Below, in pieces: positions 1-12,100 of a stretch of 64,000 bases of DNA. Below the pieces are notes generated by a model, which was given only the letters and a program-made list of their open reading frames with translations, ran no database searches and was not told the origin of the DNA. The translations under genes were made by a program, and so were the position numbers. Positions within the stretch are counted from its first letter, which is position 1, and every line of letters starts with the position of its first letter. This DNA is from Phymatolithon calcareum (taxonomy: Eukaryota; Rhodophyta; Florideophyceae; Hapalidiales). The DNA is taken from positions 1,674,001 through 1,738,000 of the forward strand of contig OZ345353.1 of assembly GCA_977006965.1 (NCBI GenBank), given 5' to 3'.

Positions 1-951
1 GACTATTCCGTATTGCTCAGATTGCCAAATATTTATATCCTCTTGACAGAAGTTGAAATATGTAGCACTTGCAGACAGCTGTGCTGTTGGTTTCCGCCAA
101 CGTTAGGTGTCATCTGCTTTGTATCATGGGCTATATATGATCCGCTTGCGAATTTCGCCCGCAGGCTCTCTCTTCGTGCTGCATCAGGCACTCCAGTGCT
201 GCCCAAACGGGAACACTTTTTTCCCGCTCACCCCGATTAGGAGGAATTCGCATGAACATTGTGATTGCCCTTGAATTCCCGTATCCTGTTCTTTCTATGG
301 GCTTCTCTAAAACAGATTTCCGTAACAGTCATCTTGTTAACTGTTCGATGTGCTGTATCAATGCTGGGTACCGCTCATCGCACTGCTGTGGGTGTAACCG
401 CACAGCCCCTTTAGCTTGTTTCTCTCTAAGCAGTGGACTTCTGTCCAACTTGCGATAAACGTCAGAGCCAAGCGCTCTCTCCACTTTTTGAACTTCAATC
501 CTCGCAGCACCAACCGCTGCAAGAACGTGCCAAGCAACACCATCGACAGATTTCAGCAAGCTTCCTTCTACTTCAGTTTTTTCCTATTCATGTCGAATTA
601 TAAGTCAGATTCAATCCGCGGTAAAGTGTACCTTTTGCTATCGTCTTGCTCTTCGCAATGAATACGATTTTCGTTATATCTCGGCGTGAGTTCTGTGTAT
701 CAGCACGCGAAAGTTGTCTCCAAAAGTGCGACGCACTTCGACGAGGAGATAAGTAATTTTAGTATAGTGTTAGTTACGCACAGCCACGAGGACAGCACGA
801 TGTCGAACCAGAAGGTTCCATTTCGTTAAAAGCGACACATTTAGAAAAAGTCGGGAACTCAACACTTATCTCAAAAGATGATCTCGAAGGGGAATATACC
901 CCTCATGTTCCAAGCAGAATCTCTCGAGCCTTGCCGCGCGATGGTTCGTGC

Positions 952-974
952 GGGGGGGAGGGGGGGGGGGGGGG
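952..974 (+). repeat. G-run (G7-A-G15)
   Basis: Seven G, one A, then fifteen G on the plus strand. It has G-quadruplex potential and is also a place where sequencing length errors are likely. No gene is nearby. Confidence 0.8.
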
Positions 975-1156
975 TTAGCAGCGTCCCATGTCATTTCTGT
1001 GCCTAGCTCCAATGAGTGAGTTTACCGGCTTCCCGAGTCTATCGTATCACAGGGAAATCCACGCGGGGGCGAAGTTACAGACATCCTCAACCGTGTCTGA
1101 GTGGAAAAACAAAACTTCTTGTCACACGGGATGAAGGGGAGAATTTTTAAGTTTTT

Positions 1157-1444
1157 GTTTTAGAAGCTGCTGCACATCACGAACTGTGATGCACTTTGAG
1201 CACCGCAGCACCAATGATCAGCGTCTTCCAGTTAGCGCGTTAGGTGCTTCTCGGATTCTCCGAATCCAGGTCCATTTCGGCCCTGCTCTGGGTCGAGATT
1301 GTTTTAGAAGCTGCTGCACATCACGAACTGTGATGCACTTTGAGCACCGCAGCACCAATGATCAGCGTCTTCCAGTTAGCGCGTTAGGTGCTTCTCGGAT
1401 TCTCCGAATCCAGGTCCAATTCGGCCCTGCTCTGGGTCGAGATT
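1157..1444 (+). repeat. Tandem duplication, 2 x 144 bp
   Basis: Two head-to-tail copies, 1157-1300 and 1301-1444. I see a single difference (tccatttcgg versus tccaattcgg). The period is 144 bp, a multiple of three, so an open frame (1186-1461) runs through both copies as a 48-residue repeat. Near-identity implies a recent duplication. I do not recognise the encoded peptide. Confidence 0.9.
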
Positions 1445-4230
1445 TGAATTCTGACTTTTAATGTTCTTTCTTTAAGCAACTTCTCAATCTACATCCAGGA
1501 AGGAAATACTTTTCCCGAACGGCTATCTTGTTACCCAGAAAGGTATCACCTTGATGAGCTGTCCGGACAGCTGTGATGCCTGCTTTCTTCCTGCACAGAC
1601 TGAATGTAGTCTCAGCAGCTTTTCTACCTTAAATAGCGGAAGGACCTAGCTTTCAATAAAGAGCAGAGTACATCGTGCTCCCAACTTTCACCCAACTTGC
1701 AACTCTTCACCGCAGCACTAACACTGCTGGAACGAACCAAGCAACAGAAGCCCACAACGCCAGCATTCACCAACACCAGAGCAGCTTCCTGTGTCTAGTT
1801 GCTCAACGCACTGCCATGCTATTTCCTAAACACATCACATCACGCTATCATTTCTTCGGGCTTATGGATCTCCAAGGCCAGATCTTTCTACCTTTGGCCT
1901 TGTTAAACTTCGTTTTAGAGTTTTCAGACTCGACTGCGGGGCTTTTAAAAATAAACTTGTCAAAAACAAGACGCTTTTTCCGCGACCTCGTCGAAATGTT
2001 CAATATAGGACTCTGGTTTTCGTGGCGGAATTCGATCAAATCACATGGTTTGAAGCCTTTCTCACCCAGAAATCATTCCTGCCGGCGCGAAATAGAGCCC
2101 CGCTCTATTCCCGCTTGCCGATATCTTTCCCGGTCAGGCAGTTCTTCTCGAAATACGCATAGTGCTTCCAGTTTTAAAGAGAAAAAGAAAACTATATTGA
2201 AGGACGAAACCTATTAATGCAAGTCCAATTCGAAGTCGCCCAAAACAAGAAGTGTTCAGAGGAAAGAGCGTGTATAGGCAAGCTCAGGGGCCTAGCTCAT
2301 AGCCAGGGATTAAGCCTCCTGAGCGGCGCAAGCTTCGATGAAAGGTCAACGACTCCCAGCATTCCTCTGGGGATCGACAGCGGTTGCGCAAGAGCACGCC
2401 AACCGCGCCAGGACGGTAAGCATCCACCAGCAAAATCTCGTGCGCAATGATGACACGCACGCTGTAACTCGAAATCCTCTGTTCGGATACGCAATTCACA
2501 CTACCTGTGCCACTTCATCGAGCAAGTATGCAATTGTCCTCGTCCAATTCACGAGGGAGCACTGCGTTCTAAATTCTTGTACCAAACCCCCTTGTCTGCC
2601 TAAGTCCTCGGCACCGCAGTCATGCGACCGTCCGCTCTCTCCCTCACGTTCACCACAGGCCTATCTGCATCATATTGGGAAGACGAGGTAGACCATGGAG
2701 CTGATGTCAAGAACAGGCTTTACTGACGGAGAACTGAGCAATGATGCGTGTTCCCCGCAGAAGTGTGCGCTGATGAGATTGCACGAGCTGCGGCTATTCT
2801 CGAATAGCTTTCGCTTGGGGCGTGTGAGAGTGGAGCAAATATCACCGCTTTCACCTGGTTCGGAATACCTTATCTGAGTGTATCTAAATGTATTCGTTCT
2901 CGAGTATGTGCGCGAAGTCCATTGTGCCCGTTGATATAGATGTAGCTGCAAAGCATTCAGTGCGCGTGTTACATCTTGTGCCGAGAGTGTTAACAAAGCG
3001 GTTCGTTCAATGTCAGCGCAATTGCTTCATACACATAACGGAGAGATTGATATCTACAAAAAGACGCCGAACTGTTCGCCTTTCGAAAGCTCACTGCGTG
3101 AAGGGAGAACCGGAAAGATGTTCACCCGTGGAATGGGGGCTATTTTCGACGACCATGTGCAGACAAGTATCGATCGCACAGCGAATCAGCTCGCTAACTT
3201 GCTAACTCTCTGGCAAGGCTTCTTGTGCACCGGCACAAAGCGACCTATCATTTTAGTTTTGTCGAGCTCACTGTCTGGATGGGGACTTCAGATTCCAGGG
3301 GTACATAGTGCCGATGGCTGTTAACTAGTCACGGCTGCAAGACCTGTGGTACGCTAAATTCTTCTCTGTCGTGTTTTTCACCGCGAGCAGTCATGGATAT
3401 CGTTTGCCTCTATGACACCTCGCCGGCATTGCGCAGAGCACGTGGTCGATAATTCCTGCACACATTCGGAAAGCTTCATCCAGTAGTTGCCAGCAGGGAA
3501 TCGCATCAGCATCACCATTCGCGAGCCCTCTAGACGAGGACGACGATGCATTCGCGTGCGCACGGCGATAAATCGGGGGAACGTAACGTTGCGTATTCCT
3601 TGACCATTTGTCAGCCCTCAACAATCTCCGACCAACCATGCCCGAATACATTGGCAACACCTTCGATACGGCCACATGCCCGCTGCAGCCAATTGACAGC
3701 AGATGCCGCATCTCTCGTGAGCCATCATGCAACTCGCACGATTCCGGAGGTCTTGTTGGTGCTTTTGACTCATTGAGCCACAAAGTTCCTCGTAACAAGC
3801 TTGCGCGTACCGGCGCTTCCTGCAACGTCGCCCGACCTTCAACAGAGCGATCATTGCATCTGCCGGCACGGCGCTAAAACGCATGGTCAGTCTCCTGCTT
3901 TGCTCGGACTGTGCCATCGTCCCCGCCACGGATTTGAAGCTGCATGATGTGCTCAAGCTCGCATCAGACGCATCGGCAATTGTGCGATAAGAAGTTCTAA
4001 AGAAAAAGGTTTGATTTATCGAGCATCATTGCGTCGCACAGCACTTAAATCCCCAGCCCCGTGCAGGCTGGTGTCGCTGCATATATCCCCGTAGCTTCCA
4101 CGAGTGCGACGTCCAGGTCGAGCTCCTCCTTGCATGATTGAATGCGCGCCAATGTAAAACACGTCTTGCTATATTTCACACCATGAGCTCAACCATTCCA
4201 TGTGGCGCAAAATGATTGCCACAACCTAGT

Positions 4231-5805
4231 CTAGATTTCCGGGCCTTTGGCAAATTCCTCACACATGTACTGTCCATGAAATCCGAACGGAACGGGCTGC
4301 GGAACGGTAGCTCTTGCAATTTCCGTCATACTCTTCGCGTCAAGAACTACCATGAAAGACCGCTCTTCTGCGGTATCCAGCACCACTGAAAGTAGCACCC
4401 CCTCATCCTCAACGTCGCTACCAGGCTTTGGCACAAATATTGGTTCCCCGCAAGCAGCGGCGGGTGGAGTCCATACATTGAACTCTCCGGATACGACGTC
4501 AATTTTCACGAGCGAATTGAATAAGTGGTCACCTGGTTGGGTAGAAATGCCGTACGCGTACCGGTAATCGCGCATTTCGTACGCCTGCGCCATGCGCGGT
4601 AGCTCGATGTCTACATCCACCAAGGTCCGCACCGATGCCTCTGCAATTGTGGCTGGATTTGCAGCAAACGCGTCGGCAGCCCCTTGAATATCGCTCAGAG
4701 TGAACCGCTTCGGAACCGCCCTTTCGAAGAACGATGAGGGCTTGTGCACAAGATACTGACGGTACGCCTTCTTGATGATGTCCGCGTCTTGATACCATAC
4801 GAGGTCGACTTGCAAATTTCCAACTTCGTCCTCAAATGCGTTGATGTTGTGGAAACAAAAGAACGCCTCGGAGTCGTACACTGCAGCGAGCTTTTTCTCC
4901 GAGCGCGAGATGACGTAAAACTTGGTGCGTAGATTTGGGCGGAACTCCATAGCTTCTCCATAAGAAGTGCCAGTGAGCAGTTTGATAGCATTGATGACGC
5001 ACGAATACATAATAAGGATGACATAATTCTTGGTAGCCGCTAGACTGTGCAGGTAGCACGGGGCATCTCTAATCTTCGCAAGAACCTCATTCTTGCCGCC
5101 TGCTGCTTGCCCGAACACGGTATACTCAACGGGGGATTTGCCAATTTCGAAGCAGTAGTTAAAATATTCACCGGTGTCCGGATCTGTGACACCATGAGCT
5201 CCTGATGCATTTTTTGCCAGCTCCGGGTTGAGTTTGCCAAAAGTGAACATGGTTTTCGAGTCCAAGGAGTCGACGTCAAGAACTGCACCGAAACTTGAAT
5301 CGGTACGTGAAACGAGTTTTCCCAATCCAAAGATTCGCTCCAGCGTGACAGCGACATTGAATGGAGGCTTTTCTGTATTAGGTGCTTTGGAGTATGGGCG
5401 CCACATCTGGAAAAGAGTTCCAAGAACACCTCGACACGGATCCTGGTCGCCGAAAAAGTACGCCTTGTAGGCAGCCTTTGAAGGAGCGTTTTCGGCAGCA
5501 GCAATCATATCGGGCATGGTGCGTCGATTCTTGTAGGTGACAGTCCCAGAGGCGCCGTCAATGCGGAAGCGATGAACTTTTCCAATCCCATCGAACCAGT
5601 GGTTGATATGAGTTGTTTCGCCGTTCTTATGCTTCATCTCGTAGACGCCTGGGCCGTTGCGAAAAAGCCGTCCATCGACATAATCGGGGATGACACCTTC
5701 AACGGGCAATGAGATGTCCTCTGGAATCTCGGGGACAGTGCGAAAACCCGCGCTTAACGGTCCCGGCTTGGCGTCTGGGTCCCAAACAAATGCGGGGGGT
5801 GCCAT
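4231..5805 (-). CDS. Carotenoid cleavage oxygenase (BCO/RPE65-like)
   Basis: A 524-residue single-exon protein of the carotenoid oxygenase family, non-heme Fe(II) enzymes that cleave a double bond of carotenoids or apocarotenoids with O2. The four iron-binding histidines of the family can be picked out: in SGAHGVTDPDTGEYF (about residue 203), CYLHSLAATKNYV (about 252), FFCFHNINAFED (about 318) and the C-terminal PFGFHGQY (about 510). The N-terminal block EGVIPDYVDGRLFRNGPGVYE is the usual start of the family. Length fits animal BCO1/BCO2/RPE65 and bacterial or algal CCDs. The ATG at 5805 starts MAPPAFVWDPD; I see no clear transit peptide, so the location is unknown. The cleaved bond and substrate cannot be read from sequence. 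A perfect palindrome lies 60-90 bp upstream. Confidence 0.93.
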   Translation of the reverse strand: MAPPAFVWDPDAKPGPLSAGFRTVPEIPEDISLPVEGVIPDYVDGRLFRNGPGVYEMKHKNGETTHINHWFDGIGKVHRFRIDGASGTVTYKNRRTMPDMIAAAENAPSKAAYKAYFFGDQDPCRGVLGTLFQMWRPYSKAPNTEKPPFNVAVTLERIFGLGKLVSRTDSSFGAVLDVDSLDSKTMFTFGKLNPELAKNASGAHGVTDPDTGEYFNYCFEIGKSPVEYTVFGQAAGGKNEVLAKIRDAPCYLHSLAATKNYVILIMYSCVINAIKLLTGTSYGEAMEFRPNLRTKFYVISRSEKKLAAVYDSEAFFCFHNINAFEDEVGNLQVDLVWYQDADIIKKAYRQYLVHKPSSFFERAVPKRFTLSDIQGAADAFAANPATIAEASVRTLVDVDIELPRMAQAYEMRDYRYAYGISTQPGDHLFNSLVKIDVVSGEFNVWTPPAAACGEPIFVPKPGSDVEDEGVLLSVVLDTAEERSFMVVLDAKSMTEIARATVPQPVPFGFHGQYMCEEFAKGPEI

Positions 5806-5866
5806 AGTTTTTTTTCAGAAAAGGTGGTGGTGGAGGCAGATCTTGGGAAGAACAGTAGCCGCGGCT

Positions 5867-5892
5867 AGAACCGGAGACGCGTCTCCGGTTCT
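5867..5892. promoter_or_regulatory. Perfect 26-bp palindrome upstream of the carotenoid oxygenase
   Basis: A perfect even palindrome (half-site AGAACCGGAGACG) directly abuts a second one, TAGCCGCGGCTA (5856-5867). Both lie 51-87 bp upstream of the oxygenase ATG on the minus strand, and a TTTATAA-like element lies just beyond (about 5894-5901). It could be a dimeric factor site or a 5'UTR hairpin. The role is inference; the symmetry is seen directly. Confidence 0.5.
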
Positions 5893-6874
5893 CGTTATAA
5901 AGCCATAGCAAAGGGCCATTGTTGATGGACAGCCAACCGTGGCATCAGTCTCTGGAATGGCAAGGGTTGAGCGATGCGCAAGGGAGAGGACAGATCTGGT
6001 CAGACATGTGCTGATCTGGCCATGCTTGATTGGATAATTCCGATGAATGAAATATTGTGTGCCATAATGGGACATTTATTGACATCATATCACGCCTGAC
6101 TGGCACTGGTTCTCATGAGCATCTATTTGCACGCGGATTGAAGTCGACCCCGCAAGATTGGCGATTGGCGATTCGCTAGAAAGCAATGGCTTTTTTTGGA
6201 AGTTTTTTGCGCTTCCCAACTCTTCAATTTGACATAATTAGACTTAGAAGTCATGAGGAAGCCTCCAGGATGGTAGGCGGCCAAAAACGGGAAGGCGGAG
6301 AACGTGGATTGTTAGCTGGGCTCAAAAGCCGATTAAATTGGACCAATTACAACACTCTGGATGAGCATCTCTGCGAAGTTAAAACTTTTTGTTTTCGCTT
6401 CAAATTAGAATAAGTAAAGACGAAAAATGCTGTGTTGCACGCCAGACATGAGTGGGATTTTTTTTCAAAAACGATGACTTTCCTCTCTATTTTTGATCTC
6501 ATTCGCGCTTGAAGAGTGCGAGTTGCGTTCATAGTAGGCGGCTGTTGGGTTGACGCTTCTCTCTCCCCGAACAAGAGCACCGTGGAAGACAAAATTCGAC
6601 AAGAAACTGTTTCCGTTTTTCTCCACAAGAATATGCCTACGGGAACGCTGGCGTTCAAAAAAGAATAAGACGTTCACTACTTGCGAATTGTGTATCAAAA
6701 GTCGCAAAACGGCCAAGAGAATTAAGCTCGATAGGTTCCTGCATCGTGTGACGGCATACCTTAAGGGATAGTCATTAATTGAACCAGGACATATGCCTCG
6801 TTTATGCGCAACTGCATTTTGTTCGTGATGTAGATTGTTCGCAACGTCTACAGTAGTATGTTCAGAGGCAAGAG

Positions 6875-7350
6875 CAGGCATTGGGAGCAACATACTGTTA
6901 ATGCAATATAATGCAACATGTTGGTAATGCAACAGTAATGGTTCTGTTCGTGGTATTGCAATACGTAATGTTTCGTGACCGACTATGAAGCATATATTGA
7001 CTGTAAAATGAAGATCATCCTAGCTGAGTACGACTATTACGTAGAGGTATTTGTGAAGTCTACCCGACCATCTTTTCTCCCATCGTCAAATTGGTGTCTA
7101 TCTGTGAACAGAACGACGACTCCCTACCACGCTACTGCGACGATTCTGTCCGTTCCAAGAATGGCACCGAAGCCTAAACCGCAGTCATTCCCTATTCCCT
7201 ACTCCCCATTAGCAACCAACACTATTGCATTACTAATGGCCGTTGTCAATCTGTTGCAACATAATGGTTCTGTCCGCAAACTATTGCAACATAATGGAAC
7301 TCTATTACTACACGCTCCAATAAAGTGAAACATGTTGCTCCCAATGCCTG
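6875..7350. mobile_element. hAT-like MITE (non-autonomous)
   Basis: A 476-bp element bounded by perfect 19-bp terminal inverted repeats, CAGGCATTGGGAGCAACAT at 6875-6893 and its complement at 7332-7350. The flanking 8-mers are GGCAAGAG (6867-6874) and GGCGAGAG (7351-7358), matching 7 of 8, as expected for an aged 8-bp target-site duplication. CAGG-type termini plus an 8-bp duplication are typical of hAT DNA transposons. No transposase is inside; the interior repeats the motif TTGCAACATAATGG. The assignment to hAT is inference from termini and duplication length. Confidence 0.7.
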
Positions 7351-8683
7351 GGCGAGAGATAATACAAATAGTCGGAGAGAAGAACTCAATCAAATCGGTT
7401 GACAGTCCGACGGTCGAGGATAAAATCCTTTACCTCCGCGTCTGCGCTGCAGTGCATGCTACATTAACTGCGCTTACCAGTCTGACAGAGTATTCTCGAC
7501 TTTATGATTTGTTTCCTACTCCAACTTGATCAACGGAACAGTTCAGGAAGTCCACAAAGTACGGGCTAGTAGTAGATTGAGCACATCAGTGCTTGTGAAA
7601 TGAGTCATAGAACATAGCGGGAATTAAAGTGAGGACCTTTTTCGACATGAGGGTGTGAACGCTGCCACAGGTGCGGAATCGGCTTCTCTCAATTTAAGGA
7701 ATCATTTCGTTTCAATAGACAGAGCTTCTTGACAGCTTAAAAATTCGCTGAGCACGAACTGTACCACTCGTCTGACGATTCTGCCCCTGACATGTGGAAT
7801 ATTTTTCGATTTTTCTCGGGTATTGTCCCCTACAACAATCACAAGGTGAAATCATTGAATCCGATATACGTATGAAATGGGCAGGGGCACACAGGAGATG
7901 TCACCGCTCGTCCAACGCGGCGATCTCAGGAAGCAGAAAGTACTTTTGCTGTCAGACCGTTTTTATTGCCATACAGTGAGGTTCTGAAACGCTGGAGGAT
8001 CGAATCAACTTAGATTGTTGCAGAAAAGAACTTGTTTCGTTATTCATTCACGACACTGGGAACCTTCACGGGCATTCTCCCCATTTTTCTCTCTTTGCGT
8101 ATACCCATTTGCTTTTTCTTTCTTTCTTTAATGCAGAATGCGCTAATTAATGCCAGAACTTACCCTAGAGCAAGTTCTCACTGTTCAAATATTGGATTAT
8201 CTCTACGGGTCTCACCCTGTGCAGATCTTCACCGTTTTGCCACGCACTCCTCCGGTGATTGTACTCGAGAGGCAGCCCGACTGGAACAGCGTAGGATGGC
8301 ATGCTCCTCTCCCCTTTGCCTTGATCTTCCCCTGCCACAATTCGTCGCTCCTTTGTTTTCGCGATCAGTTGCAAGTTTCAGATTTGCCTTCCTTACAACT
8401 TACCCAGACGACAGTTTCTCACTTCTATAGACCATCAAAGCCCTTCACGATTGACATGCCCATGTCATGCGCCCAATAGCATGCTCGTTAACAGCCGCCT
8501 TTAAGAAGCAACGTGCAACCGATGAGGGACCAAGCATCAGTGGGGAGATCGATTTCCATTTGGCCGATGTCAACCGTCTCTGACACTTTGCGGTGGCCAC
8601 TCTAAAAGAGGTTATTAGTAGAAAATCAAGAAGAGGGCCGTGGAAGGAAAGGTCACCCACAAGGATGAGAAACTGCGAATCTA

Positions 8684-9001
8684 ATGGGCATGGAGCGAGC
8701 CAGAGAAGGCCAAAAATGGAAAATCGCCGTGGATATGAGCGAGAATCCAAACCCCGTAGTCCAAATCAAGTCGAGAAAACACAGACATTGGGCAGTCAAA
8801 TGGTTTTTCGGCCGCTTCCCTCCGCGAAATCCCTCGGCGTATATCGACAACTACAACGAACTAGCAGCGATGCTGCTAGAAACCCTTCAACTCCACCTAA
8901 CGCAACCACAGATGAATGATAGAACAGAAGAGGAAGTGAAACAAGTGATGGACAAATTAATGATGCTAGAAATCGAGATGCAAGAGGAGATGATGGTGTG
9001 A
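8684..9001 (+). CDS. Hypothetical small protein (105 aa)
   Basis: An open frame from an ATG (MGMERAREGQKWKIAVDM) to a TGA at 8999-9001. The N-terminal half is basic and aromatic (HRHWAVKWFFGRFPPRNPS); the C-terminal third is acidic and methionine-rich (EIEMQEEMMV) and probably helical. I do not recognise it, see no introns, and have no homology support. It could be a chance frame, since other frames overlap it. It is listed only because its composition is more protein-like than that of its neighbours. Confidence 0.25.
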   Translation: MGMERAREGQKWKIAVDMSENPNPVVQIKSRKHRHWAVKWFFGRFPPRNPSAYIDNYNELAAMLLETLQLHLTQPQMNDRTEEEVKQVMDKLMMLEIEMQEEMMV

Positions 9002-10099
9002 TGATGGAGGCGGTATGCTGTAGTCTTCCCTGGAAGGGTTACAGCGCAAAGCGAAGCTGCTCTGGTGTCAGCGTGCGCTGGCGTTGAGGGTTTCTAAAAT
9101 AAAAAACCTACAATTTCCTCCCATTTTCCCCAGTAGAAAATCCACGGATGCGTTTCATCCCTTTCCTCGCTTCTTGAGAACGGTATTTTTGAGAATATAG
9201 AATAAGGGTGCTTTGAAGTGCATTGAGAGTTTTATATATGTGTGTGATGTAGAGATAATTTTTCCTGAAGTCATTTGGACATTATTTATAGTACCCAAAG
9301 CAGAGCACAGGACCCCTTCGGTACTTTCAGACTGTATGGGATGCTAGACACACTTTTATTGGCTATAGCCCTGTTTTCACGAGTCATTTTCGGTAGTCTC
9401 CTTTCGATACGGCTCTCAGGCGCTTTAGCCTGTCGTTCACCCTTCCATTCATATAATGAGGCATGTGGCGCGGGCCGTACACGTATTGCAGTGCAGACGT
9501 CGTGAAGCGAGCCAGAGACCTACGATGGAACTGGCTTGGACACATTCTAGACTGGACGAGCGGCGTCTTGTCCGCCAGATGCTCCTACAATGCGGCGAAC
9601 AAGGTTCTCTAACTGGCACGCGGTTACTATATTATAATTCAGGATGGCTGCCAAAAATCACATTGAGAGGTATCGCAAGAACTTAGCAGAGTAGGAACTG
9701 GACCCGGAAGAAACGCTAAGAACGGAGAAGGAACTGGACTGTCTACTATTATACAGGGGCTCCAAATTGAAATATAGGAAACGAGGAGTTCCTGTGTTAG
9801 AAGTAACAAGTAAAGAAAAGCCGCTCCCGTGCAGCCTTTGTAGTGCACCTGAGGGCTTCAAAAATGTTATATTACTTGCTTTCAAGAAAATGACACAGTA
9901 TACTGTCTGTCTGTTTCTGCTCACAATGATTGATTGGTGGATCACTTTGCAATATGATAGAAGGTCTTTCTACGTCTATATTGGGAGCGTGACAAGATGT
10001 CGTCAGTTCCGTTATCATACTAGCTTATGTTCAATTGTTTGGAGCTTTACAAGTTTCTAGCGCGGGTTATATCATATTGAGAATTCCGCATTTTTGACG

Positions 10100-12100
10100 C
10101 TCGATCCGTTTGGAGCCCTGCGAGCCAACCGCCCGTTGTTGACAAAGGTCATGAATATAGTAACGCATGTATCACAGTCAGCACTTTGCGAAGGGCAACA
10201 ACTTTTTGGTGACGCCCTTTGTGAAGCCATATGAAATCAAGCGGCATTTCAAAGTTGATGTTGTGGATACAAGCGTTTGCGGGTCGTGCAACGCGCTGCG
10301 CCGCTTATCATGGATGTCCTGTAATCCAACAGCATCGTGGTACTGACTCCATTTAATGGAAAAGAGTTATTACCACGATGCTGTTGGATTATAAGACACC
10401 CATGATAAGAGGCGCAACGAAGCTGGCCTCTCTCTCAAACACACTGCAAGCGATAGCATCAGCACAGATTCTTCACTATCGTTGATGCCAATGAAGTATC
10501 GCCGAGGAATATTCTGTGAGGGTGATCACTTGATGTCCTGTCCCGACTTCGCCTCTTTTCCCACGATTTTTGGCGTGCACATATTTGTGAGTTTACGCAT
10601 AAAAGGCAATATTGTCGGCGAGTGCCACTTCATGTGAACCAGAAAATAGTGGATGAATACTGGAGCTCGATTTATTCGAGATACAGCTGGCAGACTGCAT
10701 CAAATTGATGTCGGATGATAGAAATTAATGCGCGCCGATGTCTGCCGCATATCCTGAGCTTCGTGTAATGTCTACGGATTCCTTTGTGCGATATTGTCGT
10801 TGTATTGCCGCTACTAATCAGCAAACGGCAAAATGCACACCAACGGAGGGATGCGGAGAATCTAATTTCAAGGAGGACACAAGTAAAAACTGAATCGGAA
10901 GGTATTGATATCGGTTAGTGAGCATTACGTCGCATTTGCAGAGAATTTTTTCCTCGCCTGGACTCTTTCATCGTGTGTGGCAAATAACTTGACTGGCGAA
11001 ATCAAGTCGGATCCTGAATTGACTTATCATGGCAACTCGCGTGCGGCACAACCTATCTGTTCGTATAACCAGATAGACAACATTAACGCGCACCTGTGCT
11101 CATTTCAAGACTAGATATGGCAGCTTTTGTAACTTACTTTGTGCATGTACCGTGCGCCTGCGATGCGTCAATCATATTAGGCCAAAGAGCCTGAGCCAAC
11201 CAATGTTGAACTGGTATCTTCCAGCAAGTGATTGATGAGGACTGCATCATTAGCTGCTGCTTGTCAGCGCCCCGCATGATGTCCGCATTAGCAGCGAAGC
11301 GTATCTTGACCACCATTAATAGTTTCGACTTAGCCGCGGGGCCACAGTCATGTTAAAACAATTGATGGCTGCTACTGCAATTCGAACACCTTGGGGGATG
11401 TTGTCCCTTGTTTCGGTATAGAGTGAACTGCGGTGAGCGTGCCTCAATTTTTTTGTCTGCGTACCAGAATCGCTACAATACCTGCGAAAAGCGGTTTCTG
11501 TCTGGATTATCAGCCACCAGTTTCCCCGAGTCAAGCTTGCGGGGCGCTGAAATGGTGTTTGCCACATAAACATAAGCAAATTGCATTTAATCTCTGGGGC
11601 CTACGACAAGCATGGGGGTGCCCGGAAGATGGCCTCGCATTGCTCGTGGGCTATGGAATACGCTTGCAGCTATCCACAACAGTAGCGATTGCAGGTTGCA
11701 GAAAGCAAGACCGAATTGGTGACTACCGCCTTGTCTATCGCTAAGTGGTTGGGATCTCTGTAGGTGCATCTCGTTCACCGCGTTTTTCCCAGACGGAGCC
11801 GATACCTAGTTTGCTCTTGAACTGTTTTTCGCTTCTGCTCATGCTTTCCGGCTTACGTGACTGGAAAATGTACCGGTTTCTGGATTTTTCTGTGTCATTG
11901 ATCAAAGGATCGCCTTGCTTCGTCATGGCGCTCGTTTTGATGCTACGCGCCGTCAGCTCTGCAAGTTCATGTTCGAAAAATTGGTGACATATCAATCGGA
12001 CAGATTCATTTAAGCATTCGCGGTTGCAAAGCATGCACCCGTATATCTTGTCCACACGAGCAGTCTTGGCGTTATCAGCTTACGATATTGTGGTTGAATT
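10100..12100. repeat. Dispersed repeat family copy (shared with 25-33.5 kb)
   Basis: Short blocks here recur in the 25-33.5 kb region. The core ATCCAACAGCATCGTG at about 10.33 kb recurs on the minus strand at about 31.2 kb and, slightly changed, at about 29.14 kb. The segment about 11.94-12.07 kb (GCCGTCAGCTCTGCAAG, then ACACGAGCAGTC) matches about 32.57-32.71 kb (GCCGTCAGCTCTGCAAG, then ACACGAGCGGTC) in the same order. The copy is decayed and its true ends are not defined. It sits next to the bromoperoxidase pseudogene. I cannot assign a transposon class. Confidence 0.45.
10297..10418. repeat. Foldback repeat, ~46-bp imperfect arms
   Basis: Two imperfect inverted arms, about 10297-10342 and 10371-10418, flank a loop of about 27 nt. 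The inner 20 bp of the arms are perfect (ATCCAACAGCATCGTGGTA core); the outer parts carry several mismatches. The core recurs near 29.1 and 31.2 kb, so this is a rearranged piece of the same dispersed family. Confidence 0.75.

Larger units (their letters stand above)
1..4230. other. Gene-poor segment, nothing recognised
   Basis: I find no protein family I recognise on either strand. The longest open frames (for example 1675-2217 plus, 180 codons, and 3391-3825 minus, 144 codons) have no recognisable motif, overlap other frames of similar length, and look like chance. The segment holds a G-run and a 144-bp tandem duplication, listed separately. Confidence 0.5.

Noticed and set aside
952-974. 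G-run as a regulatory G-quadruplex
   Set aside because: No gene nearby and homopolymer runs are error-prone; listed only as a repeat.
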